From CAWJKP01 sp963843465 (GTDB taxonomy: Bacteria > Planctomycetota > Planctomycetia > Pirellulales > Thermoguttaceae): a DNA stretch of 64,000 bases. Shown here piece after piece: positions 36,322 to 46,053 of the stretch. A program made the position numbers and the translations under genes. The DNA lies in contig CAWJKP010000009.1 of assembly GCA_963843465.1 (NCBI GenBank), positions 372,001 through 436,000 on the forward strand. The letters run 5' to 3'. The notes below the pieces were generated by a model. The model saw only the letters and a program-made list of their open reading frames with translations. It did no database searches and was not told where the DNA came from. Within the stretch, counting starts at the first letter, position 1; every line of letters begins with the position of its first letter.

Positions 36322-38337
36322 TTACGCTTGGTTCCTTGGTTCCCGGTTGCCTGCGTGCCGTGCTGTCTCGGTCCTTGCCCCCCGGCCGTCGAGCCTCGCC
36401 GCCACCGAGGGGAAGCGGGAAATGTCGGTGTGCGGCAGAAAACAGGCCGACGTGAACCGCTCCATGTATGCGGGGTCCACGATCAGTTCCTGGTAGGTCA
36501 TGCGATCGCGAATCTGTTGCACCTCGTCGAACATGGCGCGGCTGAGCATCACCAGCTTGGCCCCGGCCACGGAGCTGTTGCCGACGAAGCGGATGCGGTC
36601 GACAGGCACGTCGGGCAGCAGGCCGATGGCGATACAACTGGAAACGTCCAGGCGGTTGCCGAACGCGCCGGCAATGTAGACCTTCTCGATGTCAGCGAAG
36701 GAAAGACCCACCGATCCCACCAGCGAGTCGGCGGCTGCGTAGATCGAGCCCTTGGTGCGGATCAGGTTCTCCACGTCGGTCTGGGTCAAGGCAATATCGC
36801 GATCGCCGCCGGACTCCCGGGCGGAGACGAGCAGGAACTCCGGCTGTTGGTCCTCCGGGGATGCGCGGACGCGGCCGCGGGCCGAGTCCATGCGGAAGCG
36901 GCCTCTGCGATCGACCACGCCGGCGAGAAACATTCCCGAAAGGGCATCGATCAGGCCGGTGCCGCAGATGCCGATGGGCGGGCGGCCGTCGATGGTCGTG
37001 GCCGACACGGACAGTCCGGGGCGGAAGATCCGCAGGCTGTCGATGGCCCCGCTGCTGGCCCGCATCCCGCAGTTGACCGAGCCTCCCTCGAAAGCCGGCC
37101 CCGCGGAGGCTGAACAAGCGACGAGGAATTCCTTGTTGCCCAGCACCACTTCGCCGTTGGTGCCAATGTCCAAAAGCAGCGACACTTCTCCACTGCGGTG
37201 CATCCCCGAGGCGAGAACCCCCGCGGTGATGTCCCCGCCGACGAAGCTGCCCACCATGGGCAAGGTGTAGAGGATTCCCCGCGGATGAATGTGCAGGCCC
37301 ACCTCCGCGGTCCGCACCGGCGGCGGACTGGCGGCCGAGGAGACAAAGGGGGAGAGGCGGATCAGGTCCGTTTCCAGCCCCAAGAGGAAGTGCAGCATCA
37401 CCGTATTGCCCGCTGCGACCACGCAATGGATGTCTCCCCGTCCTACCTGGGCCCGCTTCACCAGGTCGTCAATCAGGGTCTCCACGTCCTGAACGACTTC
37501 GTGGTGCAGGGCCTCGGCGCCGCCGGGTTGCCGAGCATGGTTGATGCGGCTAATGACATCGGCGCCGTACTTGATCTGCGAGTTGTACTTGGCCGCCGCC
37601 TCGCAGGTGATCCCCGCGGTGAGGTCCACCAGGTGGGCCACCACGGTGGTCGTGCCCACGTCCAGGGCCAAGCCGAGGTTGCGGTCCGAGGTGTGGCCCC
37701 GCTCCACGCAGAGCAGCTCGTTCACCTCGCCGCGCAGGGCTACGGTGGCCGTCACCCGCCCGTCCCACTTCCAAGTCCAGGAGGACCGCCGCGTCTGGCG
37801 CGTGCGGAGCAGGCCGGCCAGATCGCGGGTGACTTTGAGCCCCATTTGCAGCGGCCCCGGGCGCTTTCGCCGCACCGCCGACAAGAGCCGCTCCTGGTCG
37901 GCGGTGGGATCATCCAGGGTGGGTTCGGGCAATGCCAGAGGGAACTTCTCCACCAAGGGAGCCAGCTCCGCGGGCGGGTGTTGGCCGCTGCGATGGGTAA
38001 AATCGCGGAACCGCTCGCTGTCTTGCCCGATGCCCACGTAGCCCGCCAGTTGCGACTCCGGCGGCACCTCGACGGCCAGATCGCTGCTGGGAATCACCTG
38101 GCAGGCCAGCACGTATCCGCGGCGGATTTCATCGCGGGTGAGGAACTCGGTGGAATCGCCGGTCACTTCTCCCTCGCGGACGATCACCCGGCACTTGCCG
38201 CAGACCCCCTCCCCGCCGCAGATCGCGCCCACGTAGACTCCGGCCTTCCGCGCGGCCTCCAGCAGCGTGCTGCCGGGCTCGACCGTCGCTTCGCGCTTGT
38301 CGGGAAGGAACTGGATGTGCAGGCCGGCCACGTTCAA
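36322..38337 (-). CDS. acsV: Reductive activator of corrinoid protein AcsV (RACo-like)
   Basis: TTG 38337 overlaps the acsC stop. N-terminal 2Fe-2S ferredoxin domain (~residues 1-90): CGGEGVCGKCRVIVREGEV with a last Cys in YVLACQV. Then a linker and an ASKHA ATPase domain (DUF4445): LGLALDVGTTTVVAHLVDL, LLDIGTNGEVVLGN, AGPAFEGG, YIAGAFGN. 671 residues. It uses ATP to reduce inactive Co(II) corrinoid to Co(I) on AcsCD. Positioned between acsC and cooC1. The very C-terminus (~20 residues, Arg-rich) is poorly conserved-looking. Confidence 0.93.
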   Translation of the reverse strand: MNVAGLHIQFLPDKREATVEPGSTLLEAARKAGVYVGAICGGEGVCGKCRVIVREGEVTGDSTEFLTRDEIRRGYVLACQVIPSSDLAVEVPPESQLAGYVGIGQDSERFRDFTHRSGQHPPAELAPLVEKFPLALPEPTLDDPTADQERLLSAVRRKRPGPLQMGLKVTRDLAGLLRTRQTRRSSWTWKWDGRVTATVALRGEVNELLCVERGHTSDRNLGLALDVGTTTVVAHLVDLTAGITCEAAAKYNSQIKYGADVISRINHARQPGGAEALHHEVVQDVETLIDDLVKRAQVGRGDIHCVVAAGNTVMLHFLLGLETDLIRLSPFVSSAASPPPVRTAEVGLHIHPRGILYTLPMVGSFVGGDITAGVLASGMHRSGEVSLLLDIGTNGEVVLGNKEFLVACSASAGPAFEGGSVNCGMRASSGAIDSLRIFRPGLSVSATTIDGRPPIGICGTGLIDALSGMFLAGVVDRRGRFRMDSARGRVRASPEDQQPEFLLVSARESGGDRDIALTQTDVENLIRTKGSIYAAADSLVGSVGLSFADIEKVYIAGAFGNRLDVSSCIAIGLLPDVPVDRIRFVGNSSVAGAKLVMLSRAMFDEVQQIRDRMTYQELIVDPAYMERFTSACFLPHTDISRFPSVAARLDGRGARTETARHAGNREPRNQA

Positions 38338-39671
38338 CTCGCCCAGTGCTTCTTGAGGTAGGCGGGCAGTGCCGAGGCCTCCTTGGGACCGATCTCCACG
38401 CTCCAGCCCGATTCGTCTTCCACGCCGGCCGACAAGACGGCGACCATGCCGGGCAAGACCAGCTTGCGGTGCGAAACTTTCGACTCCACTCCCGAGTTCT
38501 TCAAGGCCTTGGTGATCGTGGCGGGATTGAACTTGTCCGAGGCCCAGGCCGTGAGCACCGAAGTGCCCTCCGTGTCGACCGAGAGGACGAAGGCGGGCAC
38601 GCGGCTTGCCTCCACTTCGCCTTCCACCGAGTAATAGCTCAAGGAGAAGTTGGTGGTCACCAGGACGGGAGATGCGGGGCCCGCCTCGCCCACCGTGTAA
38701 AGCTTGGGCTGCACGGCGACCGGCTTCTGCGGATCGGTGAAGATGTCTTGCCGGGTGGTGAGCACGGGAAGAATCTGCCAGGGCTCAACGGCGTCGGTCA
38801 CCACGATTCCCGCATACTTGGTCACATAGGTGCTGGCCTCGATCGCCTGGAGCGTCAACTCCGAGGCGGTGGTGAAAGCGATCGTGGGATAGCCCAGCGG
38901 GCGGAAACCCCTCAGCGCCGCGCGGCGGATCTTGGTCAGCGCTTCCAGGGTCGGCTTCAGGCCCCGCGTGCCCGGATCGACCACGATCTGCTCGATCCCG
39001 GCGGCGTTCAGCTTCGTGGTCAGCTCGGCCAAGGCATCCAACCCGTCGGCACGCACGGCCAGGGGGCAGTTCTCCTTCTTGGCGACCGCCGCGGCCGCCA
39101 GGGCCTGGCCGGGATCGGAGATGTACAACAGCGGTCGTCGTCCGCCCAGCGCAGCCGCGGCCCGCTGGAGGTTCTCGGCGCGGGCCGACATCAGCAGGCA
39201 CGCCCGGCCCGTTTTCTCCGCGGCCAGCTTGGCCAGTCTCTCCAGCCGCCCGGCGTCGCCGGACTGGTTGTCCACGGCCACCATTTCCACGGCGATCCGC
39301 GTGCCCACGCGCTCGAACGACAGTTTGCCGATGGCTTCCAGGCGTGCTGCCGCGGCCGTCTCGTCCAGCGCGTCGGAGACCCGCACCGCCAGCAGCGTGG
39401 GCCGGTGGAATTTCTCCTCGTGGCGGTAAAGCTGCGTCTCGTTTCCCGTCCTCACTTCCTGGGCATCGGCCCCGATGGTCACCAACTGGATGGGGGGCCG
39501 GGCCGCCGACTCCAACGCCGCTTTACCCGCCGCCGTCACGTGGGGGCACTTTTCCAGCGGCACCTGCTTGGCAGCCATCTTCATGGCAAAGGCCAGGCAG
39601 GTGGGGAAGCCGCAGTCCTTACAGTTGGTCTTGGGAAGATGCTTGTAGATCTCCAGGCCGGTAAGCGCCAT
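38334..39671 (-). CDS. acsC: Corrinoid/iron-sulfur protein large subunit AcsC (CODH/ACS gamma)
   Basis: ATG 39671 (MALTGLEIYKHLPKTNCKDC). The N-terminal 4Fe-4S domain has CKDCGFPTCLAFAMKMAA plus the fourth Cys in LEKCP. A TIM barrel follows (VDPGTRGLKPTLEAL, GYPTIAFTTASEL), then the C-terminal cobamide-binding domain from ~residue 320. 445 residues. It carries the corrinoid that shuttles CH3 between AcsE and AcsB. An unusual double-hairpin region precedes it (39735-39886). Confidence 0.95.
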   Translation of the reverse strand: MALTGLEIYKHLPKTNCKDCGFPTCLAFAMKMAAKQVPLEKCPHVTAAGKAALESAARPPIQLVTIGADAQEVRTGNETQLYRHEEKFHRPTLLAVRVSDALDETAAAARLEAIGKLSFERVGTRIAVEMVAVDNQSGDAGRLERLAKLAAEKTGRACLLMSARAENLQRAAAALGGRRPLLYISDPGQALAAAAVAKKENCPLAVRADGLDALAELTTKLNAAGIEQIVVDPGTRGLKPTLEALTKIRRAALRGFRPLGYPTIAFTTASELTLQAIEASTYVTKYAGIVVTDAVEPWQILPVLTTRQDIFTDPQKPVAVQPKLYTVGEAGPASPVLVTTNFSLSYYSVEGEVEASRVPAFVLSVDTEGTSVLTAWASDKFNPATITKALKNSGVESKVSHRKLVLPGMVAVLSAGVEDESGWSVEIGPKEASALPAYLKKHWAS

Positions 39672-39734
39672 CGCTTCTGATCTCCGAGGGGTGGAAACAG
39701 GCGTGATCGGTGGTTGAGGTCGAGTGGGGGGTGG

Positions 39735-39886
39735 GTTGTGCTTTTGCACAACTCCGGTTCCGTCATGCTCAAGCATAACCTGCGTGCGGCAAGGTGGGAA
39801 GCAGCCGTGGTCGCTGGTTCCTATCGAGTCGGCGCGGGTTGTGCCTCCGCACAACTCGCGCTCCCGTCATGCTCAAGCATAACCTA
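39735..39886 (-). promoter_or_regulatory. Duplicated hairpin pair between acsB and acsC
   Basis: Two hairpins, GTTGTGC-tttt-GCACAAC (39735-39752) and ATGCTCAAGCAT (39765-39776), recur 103-104 bases downstream as GTTGTGC-ctcc-GCACAAC (39838-39855) and an identical ATGCTCAAGCAT (39869-39880). The stems are kept while the loop changes. They fall in the 251-bp gap before acsC on the transcribed strand, so they may act in RNA (processing, stability or attenuation). No known riboswitch was recognised. Confidence 0.6.
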
Positions 39887-39922
39887 CGGGCTACGTGCGC
39901 GCCAATAGCCCAACGGAGGGGA

Positions 39923-42130
39923 CTATAGCAAGGGATTCAGGGAGAGCACGGGATGACCGACTTTCTCCAGGTGGGCCAGCACTTCTTCTTCGCTCCGGGC
40001 GTCCTCTTCGGTGGCGATCTTATCCAGCAGATCGGGCTCACCCACGCGCTGGGCCTCCTTCTGGAATCGCTCGCGGATCGCCTCCTTGAGCTGCTTGGGC
40101 ATCCAGACCAGGCGCTTCACGCCTCCGTCGGCCGCCAGGAACTTGGGGCTGCTCAAGTACAAGCGGCCGACGCCGACGAAGCCCGGCGTCTGCGCGCCGC
40201 CGCCGGTCACCGAGGCCAGGTCGCCGAAGCTCATTCCCGAGGGCGTGACCTCGGGGAACTCGCGGTTGACAACCATCACCCCGTTGGCCATCGGCAGGAT
40301 CGCCACGATGCACTCGAAGCAACCGCAACTGGTCATCGGCGATTCCAGCAGGCTGTAGGCGCAAAAACGTTCCACCTTGTGGTTGGAGCGCTCGAAGACG
40401 AACTTGTTGACGCCCTCCCATTCGCCCTTGGTTGCATCCAGGGTGCGGCCCTTGGCAATGGGCTGGTTGGGACCGGTGGGATTGATCTCGTAGTTGGCCC
40501 GCCCGTCCAGCCAGTTATAGGCTCCGCACAGTCCCAGGCGCTGCGGGGTGATCACGCAGACGTGGTCGGGGGCGTAGCTCTGGCAGACGGTGCAACTGTA
40601 AAACAGGTCCACGGATTCATCGGTCATGCCGGCGATGCGATCGTCGCGGTAGTTGAAGGCCCGGCGGGCCTCTTCGATCTTGGCCTTCACCCGCTGCGCG
40701 TCGGTGAGGATCTGCACGGCAACCTTATCGACGATCCCCCCGTATTCATCGTGCAGCTTGGCGTGCAGGATCGTGCCCAGGTGGCGAAGCCTGAAACCGG
40801 CGGCGAAAGCCTTCTTGCTGATGCGGCACCAGATCTGGTCGCGCTGCCCGGTGTGCATGAAGCCCATGGCGTGGCTGGTCCAACGGTGGACCTGGCGCTC
40901 GAGGATGCCTTCGAAGTCGCGGGCCATCTTCCGCCCGGCGACGAGCACTTCCAGGGCCAGCGGCATGGCCTCGCCCTCCGCCACGGAGTCGATGTCCGGG
41001 CCGACCACCTCGACCTGGCCGTCCTGGATCTCGCCCGGTTCCACCATCCGCACGTACTCCACGGCGGGTGAATACTTGTAGCCGAACTGCACGTGCATCT
41101 CCTCCTTGCGCATGCGCTCCCCCTCGAAGGCCGCCGCATAGCCCACCGGAATGTCGACCTTCTCCACCTTGACCCGCACCGCGCGGGTGTCGATGCACGT
41201 GGGAACGATCTGCTCGTAGTCGGTCTGCACCACCAGCGCTTCGCGGATCGTCACTCCGGTGGGACGGACCTCGGGGGTCGTGGTCGAATCGGAAATCACC
41301 GGGTACCCCATGAGGATCGCCCCGGCGCCCATGGCGAACCAGTCGTCGGGGATCTCGCCGAAAGTGATGCCGAAGGCATTGATCCGCCGTTTCGTGTAAT
41401 CCAGGCACTTGCGCCACTCGCCGCGCTTATGCCCGCCGAAGGTCAGCGCGCTGCGGATCGACCAGTTGAGCACGTAGATGCCGTCCAACGTGTCCGGCCC
41501 GACAGGGACGACGTACAAGTCCCAGCATTCCTTCAACGGCGCGTCGTCCTTGAGCACGCCCCCTTCGACCATCTGTTGGCGCATCGTCTTTCCGTCGCGG
41601 TTGGCGCAGAGGAAGGTGAGGATGCTCCGCTTCTGCAGCTCGCGCACCACACTGACGGCGATTTCCGTGCTGGGCGCCGGCCCGAGGATCAGCGCAAACC
41701 CCGGCATGCGGCCGTCGACCAACTGGATCCCCAACTCCCGCATGATGGTGTCGGAGATGTAGCCTTGATAGCCGGGCGGCGTGGTGTAACCGTTGACGGT
41801 CCGCAGGGCCACCAGCGTCTCCTGGGCCAACATGGTGGCCGCCCCGGCGTCCAGGCCGTCGCCCAGGTAAGGAAGCCACACTTCGTCCGAGGGGATCGGT
41901 TTGAGCAGCTCGCGGGCGTGCTGGATCTGCGGCCGCAACTGGCCGATGGTCCTCACCTCCAGGCCCATCAAAGAGTACGACATCGACAGGTAATAAGCGG
42001 TCTGGGGTCCCCAACCGACGGGCTTGTCCGGGCCGTAGTCGGCCAAGGCTTTCTCCAGGGCCTGTTCGGCCTGTCGGACCCACTCGTGCGCCCCGCGGAT
42101 GACCTGTGTGAAGACTTCCCTCGACATCAT
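39923..42130 (-). CDS. acsB: CO-methylating acetyl-CoA synthase AcsB
   Basis: ATG 42130 overlaps the upstream stop by four bases. 735 residues, bacterial length. Key site: A-cluster cysteines SCTVCQSYAPDHVC and LGLCGAYNW (~residues 510-535), and MTSCGCFECI (~600), whose C-G-C carries the distal nickel. All are present. N-terminal CODH-interacting and CoA regions look complete (YISDTIMRELGIQLVDGRMP; GYPVISDSTTTPEV). It condenses CO, methyl-AcsCD and CoA to acetyl-CoA at a Ni-Ni-4Fe4S centre. This gene defines the pathway. Confidence 0.97.
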   Translation of the reverse strand: MMSREVFTQVIRGAHEWVRQAEQALEKALADYGPDKPVGWGPQTAYYLSMSYSLMGLEVRTIGQLRPQIQHARELLKPIPSDEVWLPYLGDGLDAGAATMLAQETLVALRTVNGYTTPPGYQGYISDTIMRELGIQLVDGRMPGFALILGPAPSTEIAVSVVRELQKRSILTFLCANRDGKTMRQQMVEGGVLKDDAPLKECWDLYVVPVGPDTLDGIYVLNWSIRSALTFGGHKRGEWRKCLDYTKRRINAFGITFGEIPDDWFAMGAGAILMGYPVISDSTTTPEVRPTGVTIREALVVQTDYEQIVPTCIDTRAVRVKVEKVDIPVGYAAAFEGERMRKEEMHVQFGYKYSPAVEYVRMVEPGEIQDGQVEVVGPDIDSVAEGEAMPLALEVLVAGRKMARDFEGILERQVHRWTSHAMGFMHTGQRDQIWCRISKKAFAAGFRLRHLGTILHAKLHDEYGGIVDKVAVQILTDAQRVKAKIEEARRAFNYRDDRIAGMTDESVDLFYSCTVCQSYAPDHVCVITPQRLGLCGAYNWLDGRANYEINPTGPNQPIAKGRTLDATKGEWEGVNKFVFERSNHKVERFCAYSLLESPMTSCGCFECIVAILPMANGVMVVNREFPEVTPSGMSFGDLASVTGGGAQTPGFVGVGRLYLSSPKFLAADGGVKRLVWMPKQLKEAIRERFQKEAQRVGEPDLLDKIATEEDARSEEEVLAHLEKVGHPVLSLNPLL

Positions 42131-42947
42131 GACCTCCCAGAATTGACGGCCGCGCCCGGCAGTCGGCCGTCCCTATCGCGGGGGACGGCGGCGCTGAGCT
42201 GCGCGGCGAAGTTCTCTCGTTTGCAATGTGGGCAAAGCGGTTCCTTGGTGAACATCTCGGCCACGGTGGGCCCGCCCCGCTGGGCCAGCACCGTTTGGCC
42301 AACTCGCTGGAGACTGGCCGGCCGCAGCCGGCGCAGCGGAGCAGCTTTACCCGGGTCCTAAACGGTGAAATCTCGATTTCGTCCTTGTGTACCTGCACCA
42401 CGATCGTTCCCACGGGACAAACCGCGGCGCAGGCGCCGCAGCCGATGCAGTCGGGCGAAGAATCGCGGAAGGGAGCGGCGACGGAGCGTTCCACGCCCCG
42501 CCCCACCAAGGAGATCGCCGAAACGCCGATCCGCTCCTCGCACACCCGCACGCACAGCCCGCAGAGAATGCAGTTCCGTTCCGCCGTGGTGACCGTGGGA
42601 TAGCCGGCCGTCTCGACTCCCATCCGTGCCGCCAAGCCGCGCAGCTCGGGGCTTTCCGGACATCGCGCCAGCAACAATTCCATCACGCCCCGGCGGGCGC
42701 GGACCGCGCGCTCCGACTGCACCCGCACCACCAGGTCCCCGCTCACCAGGTAATTGCAGGAGGTCACCACCTGCCACCAACCGCCGCGGTCCACCTCGAC
42801 CGCGCAGACGCGGCAGGCAGCATAGGGCTCCAGCGCAGGATGGTGGCACAAGGTCGGAATCCAGACGCCGTGGCGCTGGGCGACCGCGAGAATTGTCTCG
42901 TCGAGGCGAGCTTCGCAGGTTTTCCCGTCGATGGTTACCGTAGGCAT
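42127..42947 (-). CDS. 2Fe-2S and 4Fe-4S electron-transfer subunit (NuoG/HoxU-like), frame broken
   Basis: ATG 42947 (MPTVTIDGKTCEARLDETIL). 2Fe-2S motif LCHHPALEPYAACRVCAVEV, two 4Fe-4S motifs CILCGLCVRVCEERIG and CIGCGACAAVCPVGTI, then a zinc-ribbon-like tail: CAGCGRPVSSELAK, a frame change near 42291, and KEPLCPHCKRENFAAQLS. One missing base (or two extra) near AAACGGTG repairs it; the stop then overlaps acsB by four bases. ~273 residues. It is the part of an HydA or NuoG chain without the H-cluster or Mo domain, so it should relay electrons between NuoEF and another partner, presumably CooS/CooF. Confidence 0.85.
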
Positions 42948-43002
42948 CCGCTTACTTCCCGCTTGCTCCTTGTAGCAGGCACACGCCGTGTGCCGTCCGT
43001 CC

Positions 43003-43087
43003 TTGTGGTGCAGGCGTCCCGCCTGCCTTTTCCCGGGCAGGCGTCCCGCCTGCCTTTTCCCGGGCAGGCGAGACGCCTGCACCACAA
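43003..43087. repeat. Family A palindrome with tandem inner unit
   Basis: TTGTGGTGCAGGCGTCCCGC to GCGAGACGCCTGCACCACAA, with the inner GCGTCCCGCCTGCCTTTTCC unit present twice. It fills the 144-bp gap between the NuoF gene and the 2Fe-2S gene. Confidence 0.9.
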
Positions 43088-43091
43088 ACTA

Positions 43092-44959
43092 CTATACCTT
43101 GACGACCGCCGAAAACGCGCAGACTTGAAAACACTCGCCGCACTTGACGCACTTCACCTGATCGATTCGATGGGGCTCTTTGCGCTCGCCGTGGATGCCG
43201 GCGACCGGGCATTTCTTGGCGCACACGCCGCAGCCTGTGCACTGCTCCAGGTCGATGTCATAGAGGAAAAGCCCCGGGCAGACCTTGGCCGGGCAGCGCC
43301 GCCGGCCGATGTGCGCCTCGTACTCGTCGCGGAAATAACGGATCGTGGAGAGCACCGGATTGGCCGCCGTCTTCCCCAGGGCACACAGCGACGTGTCTTG
43401 CAGGAGGGCGGCGAGCGTCTCCAGGCGATGGAGGTCGCCTTCCTGGCCTTTCCCCCGGGTGATTTCTTCCAGCAGGTGCAGCATCTGGGCGATGCCCTCG
43501 CGGCAAGGCGTACACTTGCCGCACGACTCCTCCTTGAGGAACTGGAGGAAGTACTTGGCGATGTTCACCATGCAGGTCTCTTCGTCCATCACGACCATGC
43601 CGCCGGAGCCCATCATCGAGCCCAGCTCGGTGAGCCGGTCGAAGTCCACCGGCTCGTCGAGCTGCGCGGCGGGGATGCAGCCGCCGGACGGGCCGCCGGT
43701 CTGCACGGCCTTGAAGGCTTTGTTCCCGAGAATGCCTCCGCCCACGTCGAAGATGATCTGGCGGAGCGTCATCCCCATAGGGACCTCGACCAGGCCGGTG
43801 TTCTTCACCTTCCCCACCAGCGAGAAGACCTTGGTTCCCTTGCTCCTGGCCGTTCCCATCGAGGCGTACCAATCGGCGCCCTGGAGGATGATCTGCGGGA
43901 CGTTGGCCCAGGTCTCGACGTTGTTGATCAGCGTGGGCTTGCCCCACAGGCCCGAGATGGCCGGGTACGGCGGGCGCGGCCGGGGCTCGCCGGAACGGCC
44001 TTGCAGCGAGGCGATGAGCCCCGTCTCCTCGCCGCAGACGAAGGCCCCGGCGCCGCGATTGATGCGGAGGTGGAAACTCCAGCCGCTTCCCAGGATGTTC
44101 TCGCCCAACAACCCCCGCTCCATCGCCTGCCCGATGGCGATGCCAAGATGCTTGACGGCCAACGGGTACTCGTTGCGAACGTAGATGTATCCTTGGGTGG
44201 AACCGATGGCAAAGCCCCCGATGATCATTCCTTCGAGGATCGCGTGCGGCGCGCCTTCCATGATCGAGCGGTCCATGAACGCTCCGGGGTCGCCCTCGTC
44301 GCCGTTGGCGATGGTGTATTTCGGCTGGCCCTGGGCGTTGCGGGCCGATTGCCATTTGCGCCCGGTGGGAAACCCGCCGCCGCCGCGTCCGCGGAGGCCC
44401 GAGCGGACCATCTCGTCGATTACCTCTTCCGGCCGCATCGACCGGAGCACCTTCGTCAGCGCGGCGTACCCGCCGGCCGCCAGGTAGTCGTCGATGCTGG
44501 TCGGGTCGATCACGCCGTTGTGGGCCAGCACGATCCGCCGCTGGCTGCGGTAGAAGGGAATCTCCTCCGGCGTTCTGGCGACGACGCCGGTGGCCTGATC
44601 GATATAGAGAAGCCTCTGGACCAGGCGGCCGCCGAGCACCGACTCGCTCCAGATTTCGGCGACGTCTTCCTCGCTCACGTCGTGGTAGAAGATATTGCCG
44701 GGATCGACGATCACGATCGGCCCGCGCTCGCAGAATCCGTGGCAGCCGGTGCATTTCGTCTCCACCGCCACCAACTCGCCTTCCAGCGGCTCTGCCGCCC
44801 GGCGGAAGGCTTCCAAGACCTTGGGCGCTCCTTTGGCGGTGCAACCGGTGCCCAGGCAAATCCGCACCCGGCGCGCCAGCGGATCCGCGCCGCCAGGACC
44901 TTTCCACGGCAGGCTTCCACGTCTTCGGGGCATTCAAACCGCGTTGCAACGGCGCTCAC
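43092..44959 (-). CDS. nuoF: NADH-binding flavoprotein subunit (NuoF/HydB-like), frame broken near start
   Basis: GTG 44959 overlaps the NuoE stop (GTGA). The first ~22 residues are in one frame; at 44887-44890 removing a GC gives VLAADPLARRVRICLGTGC. Alternatively translation starts at ATG 44933 in the main frame. Domains: thioredoxin-like 2Fe-2S (CLGTGC, CTGCHGFC), the FMN/NADH domain (GLRGRGGGGFPTGRKW, NGDEGDPGAFMDR), the NuoF 4Fe-4S (ESCGKCTPCREG), and a C-terminal two-cluster ferredoxin (CTGCGVCAKKCP, CVKCGECFQVC). ~614 residues. Same layout as HydB/HndC of bifurcating hydrogenases, but no hydrogenase lies here. Confidence 0.93.
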
Positions 44960-45492
44960 TTCTTTTTGCTCCCGCCTCGCTTCTTCTTGGTCGCCGGAGC
45001 CTCGCTGGAGGTTGCCGCGTCGGGGCTGCCTGCGGCGATCTTCTCCAGCAGCTTCACGGCGGAATTCACCGCCAGCCCGCCGTAGTAGTTGCCGTCGACC
45101 ACCATCACCGGGGCCAGGGCACAGGCCCCCAGGCAGTTCAGCGGCGCGAAGGTGAACTTGCCGTCCGGCGAGGTGCCGCCGGGCACCACGTCGAACTCGC
45201 GCTGGATCGCCCGCGAGATCTGGTCGGCGCCCTTGAGGAAGCACACGGTGCCCATGCAAAGCTGGATGGTGTGTTCCCCCTTGGGCACCAGCCGGAACGA
45301 GGCGTAAAAGGTGGCTACGCTGTAGATCCGCGCCAGCGGCACGCCCAGCTTCCCGGAAAGCTCCCCGAGCTCGGCGCGAGGCAAGTAGCCGCAGGCAGTC
45401 TGCAAGTCCTGCATGATGGGGATCAACATGCCCGGGTCGCCGCCGTAGCGATCGATGATATTGGCAACGGTGTTGCCGCAGGTTTCCATCAT
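44956..45492 (-). CDS. nuoE: 2Fe-2S thioredoxin-like subunit (NuoE/HydC-like)
   Basis: ATG 45492 overlaps the CooF-like gene by four bases. 178 residues. Helical N-domain (NIIDRYGGDPGMLIPIMQDL) and thioredoxin fold with cluster ligands CMGTVC and CLGACALAP. A Lys-rich tail (KKKRGGSKKK) is added. It forms the NADH-oxidising module with the next gene's NuoF. Translation is probably coupled to both neighbours. Confidence 0.93.
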   Translation of the reverse strand: MMETCGNTVANIIDRYGGDPGMLIPIMQDLQTACGYLPRAELGELSGKLGVPLARIYSVATFYASFRLVPKGEHTIQLCMGTVCFLKGADQISRAIQREFDVVPGGTSPDGKFTFAPLNCLGACALAPVMVVDGNYYGGLAVNSAVKLLEKIAAGSPDAATSSEAPATKKKRGGSKKK

Positions 45493-46040
45493 AGCACCCC
45501 GGCATCGACGCCAAGCCCGGCGGCGGTGACCGCTCGCATCCGCCTGGCCACGTCCTCCACCTCCTGCCACGATAGCGCCTTGACCGGACAGGAGGCGACA
45601 CACGCCGGCGGCAGTCCCGCGGCCTGCGGCTGCTGACACAAATCGCACTTGAGGACGGCCAATTCCTTGTTGGAAGCGTCCGCCCGCACCACGCGCGCCA
45701 GCCGGATCACCCCGAACGGGCAAACCTCCACGCAGAACGCGCAGCCAATGCAGCGCTCCTGCCGCACCAGCACGGGCCCCGCCTCGTCCGCCCGCCATAG
45801 CGCGCCCGACGAACAGACGCGCAGGCACGGCGCGTCCTCGCAGTGCCGGCACTGCAACGGTACGGCCAGACGGCCCGCCGATTCGATGTAAATCCGCGGT
45901 TTGACCCGCTGGGAGAGGACGGCCTGGACCAGGTCGTCCGAAGCGGCATGCGCCACGGCGCACGCCAACTCGCACGTACGGCAGGCCAGGCACCGCTTGG
46001 GGTCGGCAACAATCCGCTTCACGCTGGGTTTCCTCCTCAA
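45489..46040 (-). CDS. cooF: CooF-like 4Fe-4S ferredoxin subunit
   Basis: ATG 46040 or GTG 46022 (VKRIVADPKRCLACRTCELA). Four 4Fe-4S motifs in the HycB/CooF/DmsB arrangement: CLACRTCELACAVAH, CRHCEDAPCLRVC, CIGCAFCVEVCPFG, CDLCQQP with CVASCP. 183 residues. Immediately downstream of cooS, it should take electrons from the CO dehydrogenase and pass them to NuoEF or ferredoxin. A family A repeat lies between. Confidence 0.92.
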   Translation of the reverse strand: MRRKPSVKRIVADPKRCLACRTCELACAVAHAASDDLVQAVLSQRVKPRIYIESAGRLAVPLQCRHCEDAPCLRVCSSGALWRADEAGPVLVRQERCIGCAFCVEVCPFGVIRLARVVRADASNKELAVLKCDLCQQPQAAGLPPACVASCPVKALSWQEVEDVARRMRAVTAAGLGVDAGVL

Positions 46041-46053
46041 CTCAACTCAACTC

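Noticed and set aside
42952..43242. Small minus-strand Arg/Gly-rich frame between the NuoF and 2Fe-2S genes
   Set aside because: It is made of the family A repeat and a shadow of NuoF; no ribosome site.
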